Source: Patella vulgata (Eukaryota > Mollusca > Gastropoda > Patellidae). Taken from it: 64,000 nucleotides of DNA. The notes under the pieces were generated by a model that was not told where the DNA came from, did not search any database, and was given only the letters and a program-made list of their open reading frames with translations. This document shows, one piece after another, positions 1 through 9,500 of this stretch (the first letter of the stretch is position 1; the number at the start of each line of letters is the position of its first letter). The stretch spans positions 31,235,501-31,299,500 of the forward strand of contig NC_065886.2 of NCBI RefSeq assembly GCF_932274485.2. Direction: 5' to 3'. The translations under genes and the position numbers were made by a program.

Positions 1-155
1 CCCTAGATTTGGAGCAGCACATCAGTCTATTCATATTTTGAATCCAACAGTTCACCAATGTCTACACAGGACCAACTTTCTCAGCCAACTCTGGGGCAAA
101 CCAGCGACCTCCTGATTAGTGAATCAGTGTCTTACTTACTGAGCCACTAGAGGGT
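1..155 (-). mobile_element. SINE-A fragment (head end)
   Basis: The minus strand reads GTGGCTCAGT-like A box (degenerate) near 145 and the body phrase ending with CCAACA. It continues past the left edge of the window. Confidence 0.65.
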
Positions 156-185
156 TCACAAGTTAAAATGTGATTTTTCGTACAA

Positions 186-461
186 TCAAGGGCCATAATC
201 CAGGAAGTTACGGTCCCATACATGCCAATATCGAAAGGAACTGAGATCTTTTGGAGACAAACCTATATTTAAAGTTTTATCAATATCGGATAAGAATTTT
301 GACTTGTAGAGTGTCCGCAAACAATTTGTGGATGGACAGATGTACGGACAAGGGTGACGACAATATACATCCAGAATAAAATAAAAGTTTATATTTTTAC
401 CCATATTGTGGATGATGGGATTGAGATAAAACATTTCTCGCTTCTTTTGTATAATTTTCAC
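186..461 (-). mobile_element. Fragment of tandem-repeat DNA element (same family as 30688-31739)
   Basis: On the minus strand it contains the CCGTCCATCC-like start region, TTGTGGA, TTATCCGATATTG and TTATGGCCCTTGATTGTACG of the larger element. Diverged, ends not defined. Confidence 0.65.
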
Positions 462-571
462 TAAAATATCTACAAAAAAATGAAATAAAAAAATAAAAAC
501 CTTAACAATAATAATATATAAATCTATTAGCGAAACTGAGACAAATTATAGTAAATGGATTTCCTAAGTGG

Positions 572-765
572 GGAATGAAAAAAAATGGAATGGGGTGTTA
601 TAAGCTAATGAAGAAAATTTTGCCCTGACAGCGGCACCACAACCTACTTGATTTCCAACTGTCAGTGGGTAATGTGCCACCCTACATTTCTGTACAACAC
701 AAATTACTGGACCCTTTACCTTTGTCAGGTCCTCTGTCCTGCATGACAGGAATGGAACAAGAGTT
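572..765 (-). mobile_element. SINE-A fragment
   Basis: Tail end GAATGGGG-type and the body phrase GCCCTGACAGCGGCACCACA, degraded. Confidence 0.65.
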
Positions 766-879
766 AAGTATCAGTTAATCTAGATCAGAGATGGCCAACC
801 TCCAGTCCATGCAATAAACATGGTACACTGGATGATTAGAGGTGGCGAATCACATCCCTGTGATAATAATAAAGTATGG

Positions 880-1075
880 CAGTATAAGCCTACTCATTAT
901 TTTTACGTGCACACCAAAGTGTACACAGGACCTCAGTTTTTTTTGTTCCATCTAAACGACTAGACAGCTGTCTTTGTCCGGCCCTCCATCCTGCACCACT
1001 GACAAGGGGGAACCATGGTGGAAAATCACGATTAACTTCCTCGGCCAACACCAGAAGCGAACCCGTGACCGAAAC
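880..1075 (-). mobile_element. SINE-A fragment
   Basis: Body from TTTACGTGCACACCAAAGTG to the CGGCCAACACCAGAAGCGAA part next to the B box, ending about 40 bp from ELMOD exon 4. Confidence 0.75.
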
Positions 1076-1115
1076 AGTACTTGAATAAAATCAATTTTTG
1101 TTTATTATGACTTAC

Positions 1116-1249
1116 AAAAGCTGGTTAAATCCTAACATGCCCATTCCTCGGAAATCTGTTTTTGGATCTTCTCCTTGGAAACCAATATCTGTCCACTGTC
1201 GGCTTATTCTGGATTCTAACTTTGTGTCTGGCATCAATAAATTCCATAA
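1116..1249 (-). CDS. ELMOD2: ELMOD coding exon 4, start of ELMO domain core
   Basis: The acceptor is TTTCTTCTTGTAG and the donor GTAAGT. It encodes LWNLLMPDTKLESRISRQW, then TDIGFQGEDPKTDFRGMGML, the most conserved block of the family. Arginine 174 of TDFRG is the expected catalytic residue. It ends in phase 2; the partner exon is outside the window. Confidence 0.93.
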
Positions 1250-4200
1250 CTACAAGAAGAAAAGTAATTTTAGTTTTGTAGAAATTACAGAAACATCCTC
1301 ATTGATCATATTGTGATTATATTTCCGTTATTTCAATTCTAATGTTTAAAAATCTAATTACAAGTTATTTGGTTTTCATGGAAATGAAATGAGGTTTAAC
1401 ATCCTATAATTCTGCACCGTCTGGGCTAATGAAGAAGGACATACGCCTTGAAATTCCAACTGTCAAGGGATCTTTTACGTGCCCACCATGGTGTACACTG
1501 GACATTGGTTTTCTTATCTCACCCAAATGACCAGTCTATTTGTACTGCATCACTGACTATGGAAACCCATGCTGGAAACTTCCGGGAACTTGCTCAGACA
1601 ACACAAGGATCAAGTTGTTTGCCTTACTTGTCTACTCTTCAGTTTTCCGTTCCATCTGAGTACCCACCACTGACAATGGGGAATCTGGTTGGAAAAGAAC
1701 TTGGCACTTCCATGTATTGACAACTGCCGTGGATGCATAAAAAACATGTTGCACAATTGTTTTTTAATAAATTACCTGTAAGAGTTTATTTTCATGATGT
1801 ATATTATCACTTGAATAGGGTGTGGTTCTCATCAATTCAACTTCATTCTTTAATTTTTTATAACCAACAACTTGTGATAAACAACAACTAAAACTTGATG
1901 AAAATCTATTTAAAAAAAGACAAACAAATAAATACTAAATACATGAGGCCCATAGACATTAAGTGAGCCAGTGGATCTTGGGTATTTTTACCTAGTCATC
2001 ATTGAAATCCAACAAGCCAACAGTGAGGGTGATCTACACTGCCAACATCACCAAATAAATAGATGACACATATTTATTAATTGCACATTTATCTTTTCCA
2101 GGATCCTTAGTCTAAGGATAAAATGTTCACAATCAAACTCAGTTGGGTTTTAAAAATTTTTTAAAGTACCTGATAGTGAAACTATACTCTAAGTTTCATC
2201 ACTCTCCATCAGTTAGAATCAAAGTTATCTTGTCCCAAAGCATTGACCAATGAAATTGCTTAGCTCATAACTTTAATGGGGAATATCAATCATTGAACTC
2301 GGTCAAGACATTCACCTATACCTCAACAGAGGCACTACAGCCTATTCTTATATCAAAATCAAACTGTCAAGGGTTATATAATGTACATGCCAATGCTATT
2401 AGGGGCACTGTGCCAGTACAGCAGCACAACGGCCTACTCTTATTTCAAATTCGAACTGACAATGGATCTTTTACGTGCACGCCAATGTGGACATGGGACC
2501 TCAGCATTTTGTACCATTCCAACAATGATACACGTTGCCAGCTCCCCTGACACGTACCACTGACAAAAGGGAACTAGGCTGGAAAATCCTGATGAACTAA
2601 CTCAGCCAATGCTGGGATGGAACACGGGACCAACCTATTACTTACTGAGCCACTACCACTCCTTTCAGGCTACACTGTTTATCATCACATCCGAATAACC
2701 AGATTCTGTTCCTTGCCAGGTCTTCCACTGAAAAGCGGGAAATCATCCTGGGAAAACTGGGGTTGAGACCCGAGACTTCCAGAGAGAGAGAAATGGGGTT
2801 TAATGTCCATTCGACACATGCTTTATTTCAATTATTCACTTGCACATAGGAGTCTTTAGCAGTGGGAGGAAACCACGCCTTGTCATGTACATGCAGGGAA
2901 TCGAAGCCATGCCACTTGACTCAATGACAGACCAGTTTAGTTAGTGAGCCAGTGCCCTTACTGATCCACCATGGCTCCAATCATTACATGAAAAAACACC
3001 ATGAAACTCACCGTGAATGAACTTCAGGCACAATATCTTTTATTTTCATTATTTCTTTTGTAGCTTCTGCCACTTCAACATCGACATTTTCAGGTACAAT
3101 CAATTGTTTTACAAAGGGTTGATGAGATAACTTCAGGGATTTTTCTTAAAATAAAACAGGGAGAGAATTACTAGAGAGAGAGAGAAATGGGGTTTAACGT
3201 CCACGCGACACAAACTAGGTCATTTCGGGACTAACATATGGTTTAATTTTATTTCAATAATTCGCTTGCGCATAGGGGTCTTTAGCAGTGGGAGGAAACC
3301 AGAGGACCCGGAGAAAACCCACAAGGTTGGACAGGCGCCCCTACTCCTTGTCACGTACAACCGGGGATTCGAAACCACGCCAGTCGACTCAATGACAGAC
3401 TTTATGATACAGCGCGCGCACGCTAACCATTCAGCCATCCAACCCCCCCGAGAGAATTACTAGTCTGATCCTTTATTCCATCTTTATAATTATTACCTCC
3501 CTTGAATAATTAATGTAAGCTATTAGACATTTTACTTCTACACTGGGAATTAAGCTAAAGAATAGAGAAGAAAAAATGGGGTTTAACATCTACTCAACAC
3601 AAACTTGGGTACAAATCTGATTAAAACACAGATATTATTTGTTAGTTTTTTATAGTTCAAAATTTTGTTTTACTTGTCTTTACTACACTAGGACGTGGAA
3701 GAGTCATTATATAACCATCCTTCTCGATGATGTGAGGGACTAGCCAATGAAACAGTCTGTTACGGCAAGTTTTTGGAGTGAGGTGCACGCAACTGTGGGT
3801 AACCCACTAGAAACATCAACGCTGATTGGTTAATCAAATGTCTGAAATCATAGGGTCAAAAGCCACTCGTATGACCTCTACAACCTGTCAGATCTTCATG
3901 TAGTGTAAACCATCGAAAGTATAAAAAAGGAAACGAAATATAGATCTGTATTTTAATCAGATTAACTAGGGTACATTATTTTGGGACTATTATATAGCAC
4001 AATTTCCATCTCTATAATTTACTTGCGCGAAGGGACATTAGGAGTAGGAGGCAACTAGAGGAGCTGGAAAAAATCCATGAGGTTGGACAGGTGACCCGAC
4101 TCCTTGTTATGTACAAGCTTGGAATTGTCAATAAATTAGTTACCTATTCTTTTGGTTCTTTGTGATCCATGATTCTCTTCATAGGTTATTCGTAATAATT

Positions 4201-4334
4201 CACACTTTCCTGTTACTCGTCTTAGAATCCACTTCAACATCGGTCTTAATATGGAGAAGAATATCGAGCTCCATAAATTCGACCATAATTCTGACCACAT
4301 TGGATTAACAGGTAAAGACAATTTATTGTACAAT
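1116..4334 (-). CDS. ELMOD2: ELMOD1/2-type ELMO domain protein, 5' part of gene (4 coding exons)
   Basis: Joined exons 4300..4144, 3144..3012, 1905..1776 and 1249..1116 give an open frame of 184 complete codons, with phases 1, 2, 0 and 2 at the donors. The product starts MWSELWSNLW, has a hydrophobic stretch (about residues 8-28), then KWILRRVTGKCELLRI, QRTKRIEKSL and, in exon 4, LWNLLMP and QWTDIGFQGEDPKTDFRG. These follow vertebrate ELMOD1/ELMOD2 in order. Family knowledge: ELMODs are GTPase-activating proteins for Arl2 and related GTPases; the arginine in TDFRG (residue 174) is the likely GAP arginine. The rest of the ELMO domain (YFSE onward) is left of the window. ELMOD1 and ELMOD2 cannot be separated from this half, so the symbol is tentative. 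SINEs fill its introns, all in the gene's sense orientation. Confidence 0.9.
1381..1715 (-). mobile_element. SINE-A copy
   Basis: It starts GAAATGAAATGAGGTTTAAC and keeps most of the body; the tRNA head is not recognisable. Confidence 0.75.
1776..1905 (-). CDS. ELMOD2: ELMOD coding exon 3
   Basis: The acceptor is TTTTTTTAAATAG and the donor GTAATT. It encodes FSSSFSCCLSQVVGYKKL, then EVELMRTTPYSSDN and HHENKLLQ, equivalent to the LLQITGYKQL and PYDSDN-HE segment of ELMOD2. It ends in phase 0. Residues 97-140. Confidence 0.87.
2325..2655 (-). mobile_element. SINE-A copy with internal duplication
   Basis: The phrase GGCACTACAGCCTATTCTTA occurs twice, then TTTTACGTGCACGCCAATGT and the head ending TTACTGAGCCACTACC. 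Confidence 0.78.
2781..2975 (-). mobile_element. SINE-B copy, truncated
   Basis: GA-rich tail, AAATGGGGTTTAATGTCCA, then TCTTTAGCAGTGGGAGGAAA and the B-box region; the head is degraded. Confidence 0.78.
3012..3144 (-). CDS. ELMOD2: ELMOD coding exon 2
   Basis: It lies between acceptor TTTTATTTTAAG and donor GTGAGT. It completes a GAA codon and encodes KSLKLSHQPFVKQL...ATKEIMKIKDIVPEVHS, matching the IMKIK-type helix of ELMODs. It ends in phase 2 (CG), which the next exon completes to arginine. Residues 53-97. Confidence 0.88.
3175..3449 (-). mobile_element. SINE-B, full length with target duplication
   Basis: Sense copy on minus: a G run, GTTGGATGGCTGAATGGTTA (A box), ATTGAGTCGACTGGCGTGG, TTTCGAATCCC (B box), a body with TTTCTCCGGGTCCTC, and the end GTTAAACCCCATTTCTCTCT. 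Exact 14-bp flanking repeats GAGAGAATTACTAG lie at 3161-3174 and 3450-3463, so it is a clean and fairly recent retroposed insertion in an ELMOD intron. Confidence 0.93.
3570..4125 (-). mobile_element. SINE-B copy split by a MITE
   Basis: The tail part is 3570-3612 and the body 3968-4125, separated by the AATCTGATT MITE. The minus-strand order of parts is preserved. Confidence 0.8.
3614..3967. mobile_element. AATCTGATT-TIR MITE, copy 1
   Basis: Ends read AATCTGATTAAAACACAGAT and, inverted, ATCTGTATTTTAATCAGATT. Flanks AACTTGGGTACA and AACTAGGGTACA look like an 11-12 bp target duplication. Same family as 32689-33045, inserted in the opposite orientation. Confidence 0.85.
4144..4334 (-). CDS. 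ELMOD2: ELMOD exon with start codon (CDS 4300..4144)
   Basis: The reverse complement has a good acceptor (TTATTTTCAG) just before 4334, then 34 nt of 5' UTR and ATG at 4300-4298. Coding runs to 4144 before GTAACT. It encodes residues 1-52 plus one base. No in-frame ATG lies between the acceptor and this ATG, so the start is well bounded although its Kozak context is weak. A non-coding first exon must lie upstream; a GTAAGT donor after 5299 on the minus strand is one unproven candidate. Confidence 0.88.
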
Positions 4335-4416
4335 CTGAAAATAAATTACATTAAACAGGTAACATTTCTATGTTTAGCCTTAGAAAAGATGGTACAAAAC
4401 AGCTACTCAGCAAAGG

Positions 4417-4625
4417 GAAATGGAATGGGGTTTAACATCCTACTTTTCTGCACTGACTGGGCTAATGAAGATGGGCATACACCATCCAGTGTGCTAAGTA
4501 TGAGAGAAATCTATTTATGTGCACACTAAAGTCCAAGGGAACTTTCTGGTCTAACACAAGGAGGAATCCCAAGACGTCCTGGTTAGGTCACCAGAATCTT
4601 ACTCAATGAGCCACCATGGCTCCCT
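4417..4625 (-). mobile_element. SINE-A, internally deleted
   Basis: The tail GGAATGGGGTTTAACATCCT and GCTAATGAAGATGGGCATAC are kept, and the head ends with GAGCCACCATGGCTCC; much of the middle is lost. Confidence 0.8.
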
Positions 4626-4745
4626 ACCCATCAAAACATACAACATACAGTAGGCCTACACAAATATTAAAGACAGACTGACAAAATCTATTAAAGTCTC
4701 TGTGCATCATTTGCATTTTTCTGAAAATATCAAATTTTTCACAAC

Positions 4746-5110
4746 TTTAAACATGAATTATGCAAGAGGTAAATCTGCCTATTGCAGGTCTTTCTTTGGG
4801 TCTGAAATGCTATATAAACTATTAATCAGACCATAATCAACTCTTGATTTTCATTGGATTTGAATCTGATCTGCTGTTCAAAGCCTGTTGATAATTAGGC
4901 CTAACCACAAAAATGGATAAGCAAGACTTTATCAATTATCGTGACAGCTGTAACAATGACAATTGAGAATTGGAGGCTACAGTGATATTAAAATAAGGTT
5001 TTCTCGGATTAAAGTGAAGCAATTTGACTGGAATTTTCAGCATATTCCCTTTACATTATCTAGTTTCAATACCATATCTTTAATCCATACTAAAATCTAC
5101 TCAAATATTG
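4746..5110 (+). mobile_element. TTAAAG MITE copy
   Basis: It starts TTATGCAAGAGGTAAATCTG, then TATTGCAGGTCTTTCTTTGG, and ends near TTTACATTATCTAG. Diverged ends. Confidence 0.75.
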
Positions 5111-6380
5111 CTTTTAGTTTACTTTAAAATTTAACTTAAAGATAGACGTTTGCAAGGGATACCTGTCTTGTTATGTGTTTCTAGGGGATTATTATTTGAA
5201 GGACTGCTTCCTTCTTGCGCCACAAGATCTGATCTTGTCTCCAATGTAACAAAGATTCATTTACACATATTTATGTAGGCCTACCGTACTCTACTTACCG
5301 TATGCTATTTTAGTAAAGATTTTATTTGTTTCCGTCTTGGAAGTATGTTTATTAACGCATGTAATGTCTCAAAAAAATAAATAAATACTAATAGGCACTA
5401 TCCTATGGTTATTTTATTATATCTAACCTAATCTAATGACAAAGTACGGTGGTACCAGCCGGAGTACCAGGTACTAGGTAGTTTAAATTTTTCACTTGTG
5501 AGCGAGATTCGCCACAAACAACATATATTGGTCCGTTTGATATGAAAACCTTTGCCCAGTAACAGGCTTGTGAACTTTCCACTGATACTGATAATCACTC
5601 AGATCATTTCAATTCCACTCTGGCAGTAGCCTAGAGATTTAATTGTTTGTAAGGTTGTTCAGGAAATTGAATAAATCACAATTATCAATTGTTGTCACTA
5701 TGACTAAAATATAGTAGTTTTAGGTCAGTTAAAATCGTGATATATAGGCTATTGCCTGAAAGAACTATGTATCTCCAAAACCTCGTCTTACTATAGTTTC
5801 CTCATCTTAATTTCATGAAGTCTCAGTAACGTAGTCCGTAGTGTTTACATTTACAATAACAAAAAATATACATTATTAATATTATATAGAGCTAAGCCTA
5901 GAAAATCTAGACCAAAAGAAACATAAAAAATTAATGTTAGTGTGTGTATGTAGCCCGCAAACTCATTGCCAATTGGCAGTAGTTAACTGCGTAATTGTGG
6001 TGACATATTATGCTATGATATGGATGTTTTGCAACCTCAAAATAATGAATGAGCAATGACTCCCAATAAGAGCAATACACGCCATACCAGTAAGGAAGTG
6101 ACTCGATAATGTTGCCTAGAGAAACGACCAATAGAAATATTTGTTTCATTACCCATTCAGGCATTAGATTAGTATACAGAGCTAGTTTTCTTTGATATAG
6201 TTTCGTATTGCATATTCCTAGCAATACCCCAAATACGTAATTATTAGAGAGTTTGCATACATATTAGATGAATCGTTGTGGAAAATATTATTTTTGTTTG
6301 CTTTAGATTTTGCAGAATTGTTTCTGAATTGTAGAGCTAACAGTTTTCAATAGATTGACAAGTCAGTGAAGGATGCAAGC

Positions 6381-6504
6381 ATGGCGCGGGTGTCAGAGAA
6401 TTACTCGAAAGACAAAGTGATAGATATTTTACGTTTTCTTATAGTTTTACATACATTACACCCTAATACATCAAATATACATGCAGTAGAAAGCCACGGC
6501 CAAG
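6381..6504 (+). CDS. TMEM131: TMEM131 exon 1 (start codon, signal peptide)
   Basis: The ATG at 6381 has A at -3 and G at +4. It encodes MARVSENYSKDKVIDILRF, then LIVLHTLHPNTSNIHA, a short hydrophobic core with a possible cleavage after Ala35. The exon ends in phase 1 before GTAGGA, which fits exon 2. Not conserved with vertebrates at sequence level; chosen by position, phase and signal-like character. Confidence 0.75.
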
Positions 6505-9500
6505 GTAGGATATTATTTTCTTCCTCATAACGTAACGGTATATTCCATAAAATGTTAGTGAATAACGGACCTGTTGTGTTTACAATCAGGAAATATTGTG
6601 ACGTTCTACACCAAAAATATTTGTTGATTGCGGGTCTGTGACAGCTTTATCTGAGAAGTTCTTGCTAATTACCACAATAGTTTATCTCTGAAAACAAATT
6701 TCAGACATTAAGTTTGTTTTTTATTTAGTGAGTTGTCAACGCGAACGCTGCAATAACTGCACACACACTTCCCTATTTGAAGGGGAAATCTCAGGCCATA
6801 CTATCGCGTGAATTTGCCCCAATTTTATCAGAAGTGTAGGTCAAATATATGTAGCAGTAATAATAAGCTTTCTTATTCAGTCTTTGCCCAGTAGATATTC
6901 ATATTATTCATGTACATTATATCTTTACTTGCACCTAAATGTCGCAATAAAATTTATATTATGATTAAACGTTTTGATAAAGATGATATAATTAAATAAC
7001 AAGTGACAGCCATAGGTCTGTTTTTATCATGGCACATGCAACATGTGGAGCATAGTGTGTTCTATCTATAGACCTATATATAGTTTATGTTATGTTACAA
7101 ATAAACAGTTTCTAAGCAAAATCTGATCAATAGACACTATATATATTAAATGATCTATTCATTTCAATTAGATTTGATACTGATGAGTGTTTTATGGTTT
7201 AAGTTGTTAGTCTGGCACTAGGAATAGTTATTACAAATTACAATATAAAACACATAAATGGGTAATTAAACACTGACATCAACCACATCAGACATTTTTT
7301 TGATTTAAAGAGTCATTTTTAGAGTTAATCGCCAGTCAGTCGAGATAAAGATTTATTCTGATCATGCGAGGAATGCAAGACGAATCTCGATCCCAATCCA
7401 CATTTTAAGTTGTTGTATGATGACTTTTCCATAAGGATATTTTAAATTCTTCCTTTTGCTCAGATATTATTCCAGGGAAAAAAGGTATATGATGACTAAA
7501 TTCTGAAACCACTTAGCAGTAAGGAAATGTACCCCCCCTTAATTAAAAAAATGATAGGTACCGGTACGTGATGACTAAATCCTGAAACCAGTTAGCAACG
7601 AGGAAATGTACCCCCCTAAATTACATGTAATTGATCTGTATTTTCTTCCAACCTCCATGTACTTGTACACCAATTTATTTTTTGTACCATTTCTCCCTTT
7701 AATTATTTCTAAGAAATTATGTATGTATATTAAGGAAAAATTACAGTAAGCTTTTAGGAAAAAAGGTATATTTTGGAAGAATATATACATGTCCTTGCTG
7801 TTTCACCTATTTGTTTTTTGTACCTTAATTACTCAACCTTATTTTTAAGAAATACACAATGTTTAGGAAGAAAATGAACAAAAGTTATATTGAGCGTTCA
7901 GGAAAAAGGTATATTTTTGATGAATATACATATGCGCATTTTCCACTACGGCTAAGCAGAGATAAGCAATTTGATTAGTTGAGACTTTGGAACACGATAA
8001 CTTCGGTTGTAATTGGGGGAGAGCGATGAAACTCTTTGAGTATAGATTCATTATATCAATACATTGACTACTGTTGGCTTGTTTTACTCAAGTAAACCAG
8101 CAAACAATTTCTTATCAATGAAAATGTTCAAACGAGGTCATTTTCTAAATTTGACATTTTTAAAAGAATTAACAGTACCGATACTTAAAATCAAATAATT
8201 TGGTATTACTGACAGTGATGCAATTTGTTGCTAAGGAAAATTATATCGTTTCCCTGGCTTTAATCAATGGATCATGTCAACAAGTGTCACGCTTGAGATA
8301 TCAATCATTGTGAAGAATTGTATTGATAAATAGTTTTCTACTCCCTTGGTTCAGTCTATCAAATGACAAAAGACAAAAGAAAAAAACAAATTGTAAAAGT
8401 ATCATAAGAGACACATGTAACTAGTATTGCAATATAGACTGTAGGAAATTAAATGGGGTTAACGTCCTACTTTTCTGCGCTGACTAGGGTAATGGAAACT
8501 GGCATACGCCATGCGGTGTGGTATGTGAGAAATTTTGTCCAGACAGGGGCACGACGGCCTATTCTTATTTTGAATTCCATCTGTCAATGTTTTTTTTTTA
8601 CTACAAATCCGTGTGTACTCTGGGCCTGCAGGGGACTATGAGATGCGTTTTCCTGTCAGTCCATCCATCTGTCCTTCACGCGTTTTGAAACATAATAATA
8701 ACTCTACTTCTGATTAAGGTAGAATGTTCAAACATCGTGTAGATGTTCCTTGACATTACGTGAATGTCATAACTAAGTTTGATGATAACAATATACACGT
8801 TATCAGGCCCTACATCCTGCACCACTGACAAGGGAAATCATGGCGAAAAATCTTGACAAACTTTCTCAGCCAACAGCAGGATCGAACACCTGACTAACGA
8901 CCTACTCACTGACCCACTGCGGCTTCCAAGTAAGAGTGTGAAACTTGGTCACACTTTGTATATAGTTTCATTACATCAATAATAAGCTTTTTCTGCTCAG
9001 TGATTTGAATACTTGATGCTTCATAAAAGTAATTAATGAGTGTCATCTATTTATTATGGGATTGAGACAGAGGAACATCAGCCTCACTGTTGACATGTTT
9101 ATCTTAGTTTAATCAAAATTAGGTGACTGACTTTATTTTATAGCGTTGGAAAATGGCCTTTATCTACAGATTGACACCAGGTTTTTTTTAAAAAAACAGA
9201 TTAGTTCCAAAACCTAATTTTTTGATACTTATTTCAATGATTATTTATATGGAGAAAAATGATTTTCGATGATCAACACATTCAGTAGTACATGTATAAA
9301 AAAATGTTTGAATTTCTTTTACTCTCTCATAATAAGTTGACAATAATTGCTTGTGGACACTATGGAAGCTGTAGTTATTTTGCAGTTGCAAGACTGAACA
9401 TACAGTGTAAGGCACCTGTCACATTGTTAGACACAAATTATCACACAAGTTGATAATTTGTGTCTGAAAATGTCTGTGACAGGTGCCTTATGTCCAGTCT

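Larger units (their letters stand above)
4335..6380. promoter_or_regulatory. Divergent intergenic region between ELMOD and TMEM131
   Basis: This region separates two oppositely transcribed genes and should hold both promoters. It contains a SINE-A piece (4417-4625) and a TTAAAG-type MITE (4746-5110). From about 5115 to 6380 I recognise no repeat or exon apart from a possible minus-strand donor after 5299. No TATA box or CpG-rich block stands out. Confidence 0.5.

Noticed and set aside
3220-3438. Recurring 70-residue frame starting MAEWLA, also at 29700 and 63170
   Set aside because: It is the head and body of young SINE-B copies read in one frame. SINEs do not code for protein, and older copies have stops in it.
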